DNA of 64,000 nt from Dictyobacter alpinus (GCF_003967575.1 NZ_BIFT01000001.1:4526001-4590000); one strand, 5' to 3'; numbered from the stretch's first letter, positions 34,800 through 44,562 are shown. Program-made: numbers and translations. The notes: generated by a model from the sequence alone, not told the origin.

Positions 34800-36389
34800 A
34801 TGAACGCAAAGCCACCTATGCCGCAGCCAGGCAGTTGGATGAACGCGCAGCCAAAGACAGCGCCTGGTGGGCAACGACAGAAAACGCGGAAGTCGCGCTG
34901 GCAGCTTGTTTTGCTCCTGCTGGTAATTATCTTAATTGTGGTCGCTGTCCTCGCGGCAGCCGACTTTAAGCGGGGTAGCACCACCCTGAGCATGCAGGTC
35001 GGAGGCCAGCCAGACGTCGCGCTAGATCTTGGTCAGAGTATTGCGATCAGCCCTTACCTCTATGGGAGCAATGTCTTTCCACAGACCGGAACCACTGCAC
35101 AGGACCAGGCGGGGCAAGGGATGATGAGCTATGAGCAAGCGGTCATCTCGGGATTACGTTCCGCCAATATTAAACTGCTCCGCTTTCCAGGTGGCAACTG
35201 GGGCGAGCAGCACACGCCCTCGACCGAGCAACTGAACGACTTTAGTGGCTTGCTGAATCAGGTGGGAGCTGAGGGCAGCATGCAGGTTCCACTCTCAGAT
35301 CCCGATGATCTGGTACCGGTTCAACTGGAAACCCGAGCGAGTCGCGCCGCGCTGCTGGTCGATTATATGAATAATCGTCAGAGTATTCAGCGCACAGATA
35401 CGCGTGCTCCATTTCATGCTATCAAGTACTGGTCTATTGGTAATCAGCCGGACCTGCTGACCGATCCGGATACACAGAAGACTTATACTGTGGCAGGCTA
35501 TACACAGGCATTTATCACCTATTCTCTGGCCATGCATCAAAAAGATCCAACCATTAAGATCTTTGGACCTGAACTCAGTCAATATCTGGGACAGGCAGGA
35601 CCAAAGGATGCTGCTGGACAGCTATGGATGGAGAAGTTTTTAACGGATATTAGCAACTATCAGCATACTCATGCGCTCCCATTCCATCTTCTCGATGGGG
35701 TCTCATTGCATTATTATCCATTTGACCATCAAAAGGAAGAGCCCGACGCGCTATTGAATAGTTCCGCGCAATTAGATCGCCTTTTGCCACCATTGCGCCA
35801 GTTTATCAGGCAGAAGTTTGGCGCGGACCTGCCGTTAGCCATTACCGAGATCAATAGCAACTCAACGAAAAACGTCTCGTCGCCAGCCCTGGCCGCGACC
35901 TGGTGGGCTGATACTGTTGGAAAACTGATGGCTAATCAGGTTGAGTATGTGGCTTTCTTCTCGACCGAAGGTGTTGATGCACCCTATCCGCTCTTTACCC
36001 GCACGGGCCTCAAGGAGACCGCGATGCTGCGCAGCATGCAGTTGTTTACGCGGCTCCAGCAAAATCTTATTCCCACTCAGGGGAACGCGGGACCAGTCAG
36101 TATGTATGCCACCCAGAATCAAGCACAGACGGTCGTCAGTGTACTGCTGATCAATAAGACCAACCAGGACCAGCAAGTCAAGCTGCATGCCGCGACCATC
36201 CTGCCATGGAGTCCGTGGCGTGCCGCCACGCTCACACTGCATGCCTATGGCCTGCTGGTCGTAACGCTCCACCAGGGTGGGAGTGACGAGGCCTTTAGCT
36301 TTAGTAATACCCAGGATACGCAAAAAGCTGTTCCAGATGTACAGCATCTTGTCTGCCAGAGCACCACAGACGCCACGCTCGTCTGTTAG
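34800..36389 (+). CDS. membrane-anchored clan GH-A-like protein with altered acid/base residue
   Basis: This is a 529-residue protein with a cytosolic Pro/Gln-rich head, one helix (LVLLLLVIILIVVAVLAAA) and a TIM-barrel resembling arabinofuranosidase/GH39/GH51-type enzymes. Motifs are LLRFPGGNWGEQH, YWSIGNQPDLL and LPLAITEINSNS. The usual acid/base motif is GNEP; here it reads GNQP, so the catalytic Glu is Gln. The candidate nucleophile Glu in ITEINS is kept. This suggests altered catalysis or glycan binding without hydrolysis. Start ATG 34800 follows GGAGAGG; the ATG at 34785 has no ribosome site. It lies between the pseudokinase and the GT2 gene and is probably part of the glycan machinery. 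Confidence 0.75.
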   Translation: MNAKPPMPQPGSWMNAQPKTAPGGQRQKTRKSRWQLVLLLLVIILIVVAVLAAADFKRGSTTLSMQVGGQPDVALDLGQSIAISPYLYGSNVFPQTGTTAQDQAGQGMMSYEQAVISGLRSANIKLLRFPGGNWGEQHTPSTEQLNDFSGLLNQVGAEGSMQVPLSDPDDLVPVQLETRASRAALLVDYMNNRQSIQRTDTRAPFHAIKYWSIGNQPDLLTDPDTQKTYTVAGYTQAFITYSLAMHQKDPTIKIFGPELSQYLGQAGPKDAAGQLWMEKFLTDISNYQHTHALPFHLLDGVSLHYYPFDHQKEEPDALLNSSAQLDRLLPPLRQFIRQKFGADLPLAITEINSNSTKNVSSPALAATWWADTVGKLMANQVEYVAFFSTEGVDAPYPLFTRTGLKETAMLRSMQLFTRLQQNLIPTQGNAGPVSMYATQNQAQTVVSVLLINKTNQDQQVKLHAATILPWSPWRAATLTLHAYGLLVVTLHQGGSDEAFSFSNTQDTQKAVPDVQHLVCQSTTDATLVC

Positions 36390-36399
36390 GGGGGAACTC

Positions 36400-37686
36400 A
36401 TGCATCATTTGTTTCATTTGGATAATCCGGTGGTGATCGTAATTGCGTATACCTACCTGGTTATTATGATCTTGATGACCGTGCAGGCCATCTTTAATAT
36501 TCGGCTCTTCCTCTATATTTGGGAGGAACCGGAGCAGGCCTGGCTGAATAGTGCCCCGACGGTCTATCGGCCACCACAACTCTCCTTTACGATCCTGTTG
36601 CCCGCCTATCATGAAGAGGATGTCTATGCCGACACCATCCAGAAGGTCTACGATTTGAATTATCCCAAGAAAATGGTACAGATCCTGGCCCTGCTGCGTG
36701 AGCACGATACAGGCACCATCAAGGTCGCGCAGGAAAAGCTGAATGAGTTGCGTGCACCCAATGTTCAACTGCTGGTGACCAATGATAAGCATGGTGGCAA
36801 GCCGCATCAACTGAACCTGGGCCTGCGTATGGCCAAAGGCGATATCGTGACCATTTTTGATGCCGAAGATGGACCGCATCCCGACATCCTGCAAGTGATC
36901 AATACCACCTTCCTGAACGAGCCGGTGGACGTAGTGCAGAGCGGAGTCCAGTTAATGAATCATAATTCCAGATGGTTCAGTTTTCTGAATGTGCTTGAAT
37001 ACTTCTTCTGGTTCAAGTCCGCCCTGCACTTTTTCGCTCGCTGCGGCATGACGCCCCTGGGTGGCAATACCGTCTTTGTGAAGCGTGAACTGATGCAGCA
37101 GTTAGGTGGCTGGGATCACACCACCCTGACCGAAGACGCCGATCTGGGGATCCGCCTGTGTATCGCTAAGTCCCGCGTGCGTATCCTTTACGATGATGAG
37201 TTTGTCACCAAAGAAGAGACGCCGGCCACGATTGATCAGTTCATCAAACAGCGCACCCGCTGGAATCAAGGCTTTATCCAGATCCTCTTCTCTGGTCGTT
37301 GGATGCAACTGGAGAAGCTATCGCAGAAACTGCTGGCCCTCTATGTGCTGATCCAGCCCGAGTTACAGGCCCTCTTTGCCTTGATGATACCGCTCTCAAT
37401 CATCATCTCTATTCTCATCGAGATGCCGGTATGGATGGCCATTCTGACCTTTATGCCCCTCTACTGTTTGATCTTTGGACTGTTCATCAGTGTGGCCGGC
37501 CTGCATGAATTTGTGAAGGTGCACCATCGTCAATGGAAATGGAGCGAAGCTTTAACACTGCTCATCGCCTTTATTCCCTACCAGTTGTTGCTAGACATTG
37601 GAGCGGTACGAGCGGTATGGCGCCAGCTTCGCGGCGCGTCTAACTGGGAGAAAACGGCCCATACGGGACAACATAGGGGTCATTAA
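36400..37686 (+). CDS. membrane processive glycosyltransferase, family GT2
   Basis: This is a 428-residue protein. An N-terminal helix (VVIVIAYTYLVIMILMTVQA) is followed by a GT-A domain with IFDAEDGPHPD (DxD-type), LTEDADLGIRL (ED) and KQRTRWNQGFIQ (QxxRW). At least three C-terminal helices form the channel end. The D, DxD, ED, QxxRW set marks processive synthases of the cellulose/hyaluronan type. No PilZ domain is present. ATG 36400 follows GGGGGA, 10 nt after the previous stop codon; the open frame extends upstream inside the preceding gene. It should polymerise a beta-linked polysaccharide from a UDP- or GDP-sugar. Confidence 0.92.
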   Translation: MHHLFHLDNPVVIVIAYTYLVIMILMTVQAIFNIRLFLYIWEEPEQAWLNSAPTVYRPPQLSFTILLPAYHEEDVYADTIQKVYDLNYPKKMVQILALLREHDTGTIKVAQEKLNELRAPNVQLLVTNDKHGGKPHQLNLGLRMAKGDIVTIFDAEDGPHPDILQVINTTFLNEPVDVVQSGVQLMNHNSRWFSFLNVLEYFFWFKSALHFFARCGMTPLGGNTVFVKRELMQQLGGWDHTTLTEDADLGIRLCIAKSRVRILYDDEFVTKEETPATIDQFIKQRTRWNQGFIQILFSGRWMQLEKLSQKLLALYVLIQPELQALFALMIPLSIIISILIEMPVWMAILTFMPLYCLIFGLFISVAGLHEFVKVHHRQWKWSEALTLLIAFIPYQLLLDIGAVRAVWRQLRGASNWEKTAHTGQHRGH

Positions 37687-37720
37687 GCTCACGCTTGTAC
37701 TGAGAAAGGGTTGAAATACC

Positions 37721-39661
37721 ATGATGGGATCGTCTCAATCAAATCAGCAGGGGCCGCCTTCCCAACCTGTTCAGGGCGGGCAGCCCGCCGGCAATCAGCC
37801 GCCGCAGCCTCCAATTGTGCCTGGATCTGGATCTCCTGGGAGCCGATGGATTCAGTCGGCGCCTGAGCCGGAGGAGAAAAATGAAGGCAACGTTACCCTG
37901 TTCCGTACCGGCAACTTCTTTGTCCATATTGTGTCTCCTCTCCTGAACACGATCCAGACCGGTGTACTCAAGACCGGAGCTTTGCGTACTGGTACCAGTG
38001 CGCTGCGTAAGCCAGGCGGGGGTGGTGAAACTATTCTGGAGCGTATCCGTTGGACCTCGGTGGAGAAGGATCGCTTGATGGCGGCGCAGACGCGTCTGCT
38101 GCCACAGGCCGAACCGATCAATACGGCGCAATGGCGTGAGATCGCCGTCCCTACCTGGTTGGAGCTGCTGGTGGTCCTGGTGATCCTGGCTCTTCCTCTC
38201 TTCCTCCAGGCCAGCAACATGTTTAATTATCCAGCCTATACGGCGGATGAAGGCTCACTGATGTCCAATGCCTGGGCTATCCTGCATGGAAAAATTGAGC
38301 CATATGCCTATAGCTACGATCATCCTCCTATTGGCTGGCTGCTGATCGCCATATGGACGCAAGTCACGGGCGGGATCACCAGTTTCGGGAACGCGATCAA
38401 TAGTGGGCGTGTGCTGATGCTCGTGCTGGCCGCCGCCAGTTCGTTGTTTCTCTACCTGATTACCAGTCGGGTCAGCGGCAGCCGCAGCGCGGCACTGTTA
38501 GCCATGCTCATTTATTCCCTCTCGCCCTTAAGCCTGCTCTATCGGCGTGAGGTCCTGCTTGATAATATTGGCATGTTCTGGCTGCTACTCACCCTCGCCC
38601 TGATCACGGCTGGAAAGAGCCGACTCAGTACATTTGTGCTGGCCGCCGTCACCATGGGCCTGGCTGTCCTCTCACAGGAGGCCATGCTCCTCTTCCTGCC
38701 GGTAGTATTGTATGCGGTTTGGCTCTATGCGACAGAATTTCAACGGAAGTTCTCGATGCTCACCTTTCTCTACATTGCGCTGGCGATCTCCTCTGTCTAT
38801 GTCTTACTGGCGCTCTTGCAGGGACAGTTGCTGCCTTCCGGCCTCTGGCCCGGGGACACGAATCCACATCCAGACCTGATTACCGCACTACTACAAAAGC
38901 TGCAACCGCCTCTGATTGGTGGACAGTTTCGTGCCAGTTGGAACATCTGGGTGCAGACCGACTGGCTGATCCTGGCCGCAGGCATTGTCGCCATGTTCAT
39001 GAATATTCTGGGGGGCACGGTGAGGCGCTTGCAACTACTTGCGGCCCTGCTGGTTGCGACCTACACAATTTTCCTGCTCGTCCTGCCTGTTGTCTATCCA
39101 ACCTCGATTGTGCCCTTGCTCCCATTCCTGGCACTCAACATTGCCATGGCGCTCAACGCTCCACTGCGCTGGCTAACGACGCGCATCGGTTTCGATCTGG
39201 CTCGCGCGCTACTCTGCTTCATCATCATCGGAGCCTTAATTCCGGCGAGTATTCAGCAGGCGTTGCCACTTCAGACCAGGAATACGGCCCAGCCTCAGCA
39301 GCAGGCGATGCTCTGGATCCGCAATAATGTGCCACGTAACGCGGTCCTGATCACCAATAGTTATATGTTCACCGATCTACGCGAGCCTGGTGGTGTCAGT
39401 GTCGGCAACGGAACACCTTTTAGCCATGCCCAGATCTATTCCAGCATCGCCCTCGATCCCGAGGTCGCTAATGTGGAGTTGAAAGGAGACTGGCAGCAGA
39501 TCAACTTTCTCGTAGTTGATAGTAGTATGCTCACCCAGATTAGAGCCGATCAACGCTATGCGCTCCTGAATCAGGCGCTCCACCATGGCATTGTAAGACT
39601 GGCAGTTGGTTCCAAAAATGATGGAACACTTCTACAGATCTATGAGGTTATCCGTGCATAA
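37721..39661 (+). CDS. GT39/PMT-like membrane glycosyltransferase
   Basis: This is a 646-residue protein. The first 150 residues are a Pro/Gln/Gly-rich cytosolic head. About 11 hydrophobic helices follow from residue 150. The first outer loop carries YTADEGSLMSNAWAILHG and YSYDHPPIGWLLIA, the acidic-plus-HPP pattern of ArnT/PMT_2 (GT-C) enzymes that use polyprenyl-phosphate sugars. A small soluble C-terminal domain (about 540-646) ends the protein. It starts 34 nt after the GT2 gene. It probably adds a sugar to the exported polymer, a lipid or a surface protein. Confidence 0.85.
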   Translation: MMGSSQSNQQGPPSQPVQGGQPAGNQPPQPPIVPGSGSPGSRWIQSAPEPEEKNEGNVTLFRTGNFFVHIVSPLLNTIQTGVLKTGALRTGTSALRKPGGGGETILERIRWTSVEKDRLMAAQTRLLPQAEPINTAQWREIAVPTWLELLVVLVILALPLFLQASNMFNYPAYTADEGSLMSNAWAILHGKIEPYAYSYDHPPIGWLLIAIWTQVTGGITSFGNAINSGRVLMLVLAAASSLFLYLITSRVSGSRSAALLAMLIYSLSPLSLLYRREVLLDNIGMFWLLLTLALITAGKSRLSTFVLAAVTMGLAVLSQEAMLLFLPVVLYAVWLYATEFQRKFSMLTFLYIALAISSVYVLLALLQGQLLPSGLWPGDTNPHPDLITALLQKLQPPLIGGQFRASWNIWVQTDWLILAAGIVAMFMNILGGTVRRLQLLAALLVATYTIFLLVLPVVYPTSIVPLLPFLALNIAMALNAPLRWLTTRIGFDLARALLCFIIIGALIPASIQQALPLQTRNTAQPQQQAMLWIRNNVPRNAVLITNSYMFTDLREPGGVSVGNGTPFSHAQIYSSIALDPEVANVELKGDWQQINFLVVDSSMLTQIRADQRYALLNQALHHGIVRLAVGSKNDGTLLQIYEVIRA

Positions 39662-39681
39662 TCTCCACAAAAGAGGTAATC

Positions 39682-41478
39682 ATGTCACAGCATAATGAAC
39701 CGACGGCGCCGTTGCTGCCACCAGATCCCCCACAAGGGAAACCCGCACAGTCGCCGCGCCGCTTTTCGCGAGGCATAATCATCCTTAGTGCTGTCCTACT
39801 GCTCGTCGTGCTGGGAGCCGTCATCTTCTGGATCCAAAGAACCGCGACTCCTACCAATCCGAATGGGGCCGCCACAAAGTATCCCTGGCATACCAATGGC
39901 GCTCAGATTCTGGATGCCAACAACCAGCCGGTGCGCATTACAGGCGTCAACTGGTTTGGTTTTGAGACAAATACCTTTGTGGTACACGGACTACAAAATC
40001 GCAATTACAAAGATATGCTGGATCAGATCAAGGGCCAGGGCTATAATACTATTCGGCTCCCTTACTCCAACCAGCTTTTTGATCCGAATAGCCAGCCAAC
40101 CGGCATCGACTATAGCAAGAATCCCGACTTACAGTCACTTCGGGGTATACAGCTTATGGATAAGATCATCGATTATGCGGCCAGCGATGGCTTACATATT
40201 ATTCTGGATCAGCATCGTCCGGACGCCGGGGCGCAATCGAACTTGTGGTATACAAATGCCTATCCAGAGACACGCTGGATTTCCGACTGGCAGATGCTGG
40301 CGGAGCATTATAAAGGCAATGCGGCGGTCATCGGAGCGGACCTGCACAATGAGCCTCATGCGCCAGCCTGCTGGGGGTGTGGCGACAAAGCTACCGACTG
40401 GATGCTAGCCGCCGAGCGTGGCGGCAACGCCATTCTCGCCAAAAATCCTGACTGGCTCATCTTTGTCGAAGGCACCGATTGTTATGGAGCGAATGGTATC
40501 GCGCAAGCCAATAGCGCCGACTGCTACTGGTGGGGAGGAAATCTCCAGGGTGTCAAAACCCATCCTGTTGTGTTGAATGTTCCCAATCGACTTGTCTACT
40601 CGGTCCACGACTATCCATCATCGGTCCACCAGCAAGCATGGTTTAGTGCCGCAGATTATCCCGCCAACCTCACCCAGGTCTGGGATAGCAACTGGGGCTA
40701 TATCCAGAAGCAGAATATCGCGCCCGTCTGGATTGGCGAGTTTGGTACAAAATTGGAGTCGGCACAGGACAAGCAATGGTTCAGTGCGCTCATCGGCTAT
40801 CTTGGCACAGGCGCCAATGGCTTCAACTGGACCTACTGGAGTTGGAATCCTGATTCAGCCGACACAGGTGGACTTCTAAATCCTGACTGGCAGACCATCG
40901 ATACCGCGAAACAGGATCAGCTAAAACCGATCCAATTTGCCATCAATAGCCCGCAGAGTAGTCCGGCTCCTCAGCGAGGTTCAATCTCACTGGCTACCCC
41001 AACTGCCACATCTACCCTCAGTCAAGGCATACTCACACTGGAGTACCAGAACGGCAATCCAGCGGCGCAATCCAACCAGATCCAACCCGCCATCAAGCTC
41101 ACCAACACAGGGAATAGTACAATCAATCTGACAGATCTCACAATTCGCTACTGGTATACCGCAGACACCGCCCAGGAACAAGTTATCACCTGCGACTATG
41201 CCACCGTTGACTGTCAGAACATCCAGGACAAAATCGTACCCATGCAGCCTGCCCGCTCCAAAGCCGACACCTACCTTGAGATCAGCTTTAGCGCAGGCTC
41301 TCTATCCGGCGGAGCCAGTACAGAAATCAAGCTACGCATACACAAAAGCGACTGGTCAAACTACGATCAGAGCAATGACTACTCATTCATAGGTGCAGCA
41401 ACCAATTACAGCCCAACCCAACAAATTGGCCTCTACAACCAGGGAAAACTGCTCAGCGGCAACGAACCCGCCGCCTGA
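39682..41478 (+). CDS. membrane-anchored GH5 endoglucanase with CBM3
   Basis: This is a 598-residue protein with a membrane anchor (IIILSAVLLLVVLGAVIFWI). The GH5 barrel (about 65-415) has GVNWFGFETN, LHNEPHAPACWGCGD (acid/base Glu) and PVWIGEFGTKLES (nucleophile Glu). A CBM3-type cellulose-binding module (about 435-590) shows LTLEYQNGN, IKLTNTGNSTINLTDLTIRY and a C-terminal IGLYNQGKLL. It cleaves beta-1,4-glucan. Being last in an operon with a GT2 synthase, it resembles the cellulase that accompanies cellulose synthesis, as BcsZ does. It starts 20 nt after the GT39-like gene. Confidence 0.93.
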   Translation: MSQHNEPTAPLLPPDPPQGKPAQSPRRFSRGIIILSAVLLLVVLGAVIFWIQRTATPTNPNGAATKYPWHTNGAQILDANNQPVRITGVNWFGFETNTFVVHGLQNRNYKDMLDQIKGQGYNTIRLPYSNQLFDPNSQPTGIDYSKNPDLQSLRGIQLMDKIIDYAASDGLHIILDQHRPDAGAQSNLWYTNAYPETRWISDWQMLAEHYKGNAAVIGADLHNEPHAPACWGCGDKATDWMLAAERGGNAILAKNPDWLIFVEGTDCYGANGIAQANSADCYWWGGNLQGVKTHPVVLNVPNRLVYSVHDYPSSVHQQAWFSAADYPANLTQVWDSNWGYIQKQNIAPVWIGEFGTKLESAQDKQWFSALIGYLGTGANGFNWTYWSWNPDSADTGGLLNPDWQTIDTAKQDQLKPIQFAINSPQSSPAPQRGSISLATPTATSTLSQGILTLEYQNGNPAAQSNQIQPAIKLTNTGNSTINLTDLTIRYWYTADTAQEQVITCDYATVDCQNIQDKIVPMQPARSKADTYLEISFSAGSLSGGASTEIKLRIHKSDWSNYDQSNDYSFIGAATNYSPTQQIGLYNQGKLLSGNEPAA

Positions 41479-41497
41479 CCGATCAGAGGATAACAGC

Positions 41498-41644
41498 AGT
41501 AGCGGCAGGGCTTGTCCCTGCTACCTGTTGGCGTAAGAACAAGCATAAGCAATACATGCCTGGATAGGTTATCTTTATTGTTCGAACATTTTTGAGGAAC
41601 ATTTCATACGTGCACAGGTAGCAGGGACAAGCCCTGCCGCTACT
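41498..41644. repeat. 147-bp element with perfect 31-bp terminal inverted repeats
   Basis: Left arm 41498-41528 and right arm 41614-41644 are exact complements (core GCAGGGACAAGCCCTGC). Similar arms bound 54490-54639, and half-copies lie at 3378-3407 and 63059-63676. The interior has no coding potential. Confidence 0.9.
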
Positions 41645-41666
41645 TTGGGACTTCGTCCGTGTTGTG

Positions 41667-41710
41667 TTGTTCATTGTATCAATGGGGCAATTCATTGATA
41701 CAATGAACAA
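41667..41710. promoter_or_regulatory. 18-bp-arm inverted repeat before the expansin gene
   Basis: TTGTTCATTGTATCAATG (41667-41684) pairs with 41693-41710 around an 8-nt loop. It lies about 270 bp upstream of the expansin start. The AT-rich arms fit an operator better than a terminator. The rest of 41645-41976 holds no gene. Confidence 0.5.
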
Positions 41711-41976
41711 TACAGTGGAGGTTTGCCCATTTTTTTTGCTCGTGAACAAAAACTGAATAATTATTGCATACAATATCACCTTAAATAGCATTGACGGTGA
41801 AGGATATATGGATGTATAAAAGTATGCATAGAAACCTGTATCGTAGTTCATGGACACAAATATTTTTCATGAACACAATCCTGCCAGTGCTGTATTTGGT
41901 TCAATGAACGAACTGAGAATATACATGAATAATTGGAATGATCCAGCACGGCCCAAATTTTCAAAGGGGAGAAGTG

Positions 41977-43404
41977 ATGAAAGATAGACTATCTATTCGC
42001 TTCATTGTCCGTACCCTGGCCATCCTGCTGACCTGTTGTCTTGTGGGTGTCTCATTTATAAGCCTCCAGGCCACACACGCTGCATCGCCATACTGTCAGG
42101 TCACCTATACTGTGACCAATCAGTGGTCGGGTGGCTTTAGCGCGAATATTAACATCCAGAATACCAGCAACACGGCCTGGACAAACTGGACCCTTGGCTT
42201 CGATTTTCCTGCTAGCAACCAGAGCATTACGCAGGGGTGGAGCGGCACGTTTACCCAGTCGGGGCAGCATGTAACGGTTGTCAATGCCAGTTATAATGGC
42301 AACGTTGGCGTAAATGCGACCGCCGTACCGGGTTTTAATGGGAGTAACGGTTCCAGCAATCCTATTCCTACCGCTTTCAGCGTTAACGGCAATGCCTGTA
42401 ATGGCAGCGGCGTACCCACACCAACGCCAACACCCGGAACGACTCCAACCCCGACACCTGGAAATACACCAACCCCGACACCAACACCTGGAAACACACC
42501 GACACCAACTCCGACTCCCACACAGGGCTCCTTTGTGCCAGTCGTTGCTTCCACCCCATTGACGCTCACGGGCAGCCATACCGGTAACGCGACCTGGTTC
42601 TCCTCGCTTGGTAGCCCTTATGGCGGGTGTGGCATACCCCAGGCTAACCTGGATACGCAGAATTTTGTCGCCATGAACGTACAGAATACACCGGGAGATT
42701 ACAATACCTATCTCACACGTCCTATCGGGTCGCAAAATGCCAGCAAGATTAGCATGTTTAGCAATGGACTCAATTGTGGTCGCTGGGTGCGTGTAACTAT
42801 CAGCGATTTCTGTACTGGCATCAATGATGGCGCCCAGAATATGCCATTTTGCCGCAACGGCAGTTGGGTACAAGATAAATATAACGGTGCGACCCTCGAC
42901 ATGCTGGTAGCCGATAGCTGTCAGGATGGCAACGCCTGGTGCCGTGATGATCCTAATCACCTGGACCTGGCGCAGGACTCGCTGAACAAGTTTGTCCTTA
43001 ACGGGCAGCCAGTTGGTGATATGTATCCTAATTCCTGGCAGAATCGACATGTCAACTGGCAATTTATTCCTGCCCCCAACTATACCGGTGATATCCAGAT
43101 TGGATTCTTGCAGGGAGCCAGTTCATACTGGTCTGCTATCTCTGTTAACCACCTGGCCAATGGTATTCATGGCGTAGAATATTATCAGAATGGTACCTGG
43201 GTCAACGCTCCCATGGATAGCGATCTGGGCCAGGATTACATCATCCTCCCGACCACCTCAGGTGGCAAGGACTATCAGATCAAAGTATTCGATGCATCCA
43301 ACCAACCGATCAACAACGGTCGCATTTATAACTTCTCATATCCCAGTAGCTGTGGTTCATCGTGCTCGGCACCCCTGGTAAACGTTGCTTATACAACGTC
43401 GTAA
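41977..43404 (+). CDS. secreted CBM2-expansin protein
   Basis: This is a 475-residue protein. A signal peptide (LAILLTCCLVGVSFISLQAT) precedes an N-terminal CBM2 (about 38-145: CQVTYTVTNQWSGGFSANIN, WTLGFDFPASNQSITQGW). A repetitive TPTPTPG linker (about 147-185) follows. The C-terminal expansin module has a double-psi barrel start (GNATWFSSLGSPYGGCGIPQ) and an expansin-type beta-sandwich (SYWSAISVNHLANGIHGVEY). Expansins loosen cellulose networks without hydrolysis. Start ATG 41977 has GGGGAG upstream; the open frame starts 13 codons earlier. It lies beside the GH5-CBM3 gene but behind its own regulatory region. Confidence 0.92.
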   Translation: MKDRLSIRFIVRTLAILLTCCLVGVSFISLQATHAASPYCQVTYTVTNQWSGGFSANINIQNTSNTAWTNWTLGFDFPASNQSITQGWSGTFTQSGQHVTVVNASYNGNVGVNATAVPGFNGSNGSSNPIPTAFSVNGNACNGSGVPTPTPTPGTTPTPTPGNTPTPTPTPGNTPTPTPTPTQGSFVPVVASTPLTLTGSHTGNATWFSSLGSPYGGCGIPQANLDTQNFVAMNVQNTPGDYNTYLTRPIGSQNASKISMFSNGLNCGRWVRVTISDFCTGINDGAQNMPFCRNGSWVQDKYNGATLDMLVADSCQDGNAWCRDDPNHLDLAQDSLNKFVLNGQPVGDMYPNSWQNRHVNWQFIPAPNYTGDIQIGFLQGASSYWSAISVNHLANGIHGVEYYQNGTWVNAPMDSDLGQDYIILPTTSGGKDYQIKVFDASNQPINNGRIYNFSYPSSCGSSCSAPLVNVAYTTS

Positions 43405-43411
43405 TGGTTGC

Positions 43412-43519
43412 CTTCATGGCTGCCTGTACCCACCAGCGTAGCCATGAAGCATCCAGCGCTTTCTGGCCCTTTACGAAAACAGGCGCCCACCGACCCCTGT
43501 AGCAAGGGCAGGTGGGCGC
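43412..43519 (+). terminator. two hairpins ending the expansin gene
   Basis: CTTCATGGCT (43412-43421) pairs with AGCCATGAAG (43440-43449). GGCGCCCACC (43482-43491) pairs with GGTGGGCGC (43511-43519), followed by TTGTTGTT. The second is the better terminator. Confidence 0.6.
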
Positions 43520-43600
43520 TTGTTGTTGCTCACTGCTGCCTATGCTACAATAGTTGTGTTTACATAGGAATATCAGGTCTGCCCAAAAGGATATACATAG

Positions 43601-44512
43601 ATGTCCCTGCCACAAGAAAATAGTTCCTCATTGATGGCCAGTATGACTGACCAGCCTGCGATTGATGAGGGCATAGCTGCTAAAGTTGCCGCCCGCCGTG
43701 GCTTACTCCTCTTCTTCATTCTCTTGATCGTCTTCTCGACATGTGCCGTCTGTTTTACCCTGGCTACCCATAGTGCCATAAGTAGTTTCTTCTGGATGTG
43801 GTCCCCGGGCTGTGCGGCCCTGGCGACGCGCTGGATCTGGCATGAGGGATGGCGCGACATCTCTTTTCAATGGGGAGGGCGACGCACCTGGTATGCTATA
43901 GTTGTAGCGCTCATAACCCCACTTGCGGTCGCGCTGCTAGCTTATGGACTGGCCTGGTCGACCGGACTGGCACAGATCGTTCCTTTTCGAGCATCTGCCA
44001 GCCTGGGCATTGCGATTACCCTCTTTGGTGCCCACGCCGCCTGGCCGCTTACCTTTCTCTTGATTGCAACCTTTTTCGGAGCCGAACTGGTCAATGCCAC
44101 GGGCGAAGAGCTTGGCTGGCGTGGCTACATGCTGACCCGTCTGATCGATGCCGGCGTACCGCAGCCGATCCTGGTCAGTGGCCTCATCTGGTCCCTCTGG
44201 CATTGGCCGCTGATCTTTCTGACCGCGCCCTCCATCGGCTGGCCCGTCGTCTTCTCCGCCTGTATCTTCCTGCTTACCATCACCAGCCTTGGCTGTCTGG
44301 AAGCAAGGTTGCGCCTGCAAACCGGCAGCATCTGGCCCTCAGTAGTTCTGCATGCCGCCTGGAACAGTTTTATCGTAGAGATCTTTAACTCACTCAACCG
44401 CGATGGCGATGCCTCCCATTGGACAGGCGAGTCTGGCATCCTGGTCGCGGTCCTGATGATCGCCTTAGCCTACCTCTTCCTCAGCGGTCATTGGGAGAGA
44501 CGTGCTATCTAG
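43601..44512 (+). CDS. CPBP-family intramembrane metalloprotease
   Basis: This is a 303-residue protein with about eight hydrophobic helices. It has the CPBP/CAAX-type motifs GEELGWRGYMLTRL (EExxWRG) and SLWHWPLIF, plus HAAWNSF near the C-terminus. These glutamates and histidines form the active site in Rce1-like proteases. Bacterial members process peptides, are linked to bacteriocin immunity, or act as membrane scaffolds; the substrate here is unknown. It stands alone, with terminator-like hairpins on both sides. Confidence 0.9.
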   Translation: MSLPQENSSSLMASMTDQPAIDEGIAAKVAARRGLLLFFILLIVFSTCAVCFTLATHSAISSFFWMWSPGCAALATRWIWHEGWRDISFQWGGRRTWYAIVVALITPLAVALLAYGLAWSTGLAQIVPFRASASLGIAITLFGAHAAWPLTFLLIATFFGAELVNATGEELGWRGYMLTRLIDAGVPQPILVSGLIWSLWHWPLIFLTAPSIGWPVVFSACIFLLTITSLGCLEARLRLQTGSIWPSVVLHAAWNSFIVEIFNSLNRDGDASHWTGESGILVAVLMIALAYLFLSGHWERRAI

Positions 44513-44531
44513 CATAAACCTAATCTAATAG

Positions 44532-44562
44532 CCTGCCAGCCATCATGTGATGACCAGGCAGG
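44532..44562. terminator. hairpin after the CPBP gene
   Basis: CCTGCC (44532-44537) pairs with GGCAGG (44557-44562), with an inner CATCA-TG-TGATG stem. It lies 20 bp past the stop codon. The remaining 250 bp before the next gene show nothing clear. Confidence 0.5.

Noticed and set aside
42421..42530. tandem repeat suggesting a minisatellite
   Set aside because: This is simply the codon repetition of the TPTPTPG linker in the expansin protein.
42052..43062. 336-codon minus-strand frame
   Set aside because: It is antisense to the CBM2-expansin gene, whose domains and signal peptide are clear. The Cys/Trp/Arg-rich segment mirrors the TPTP linker.
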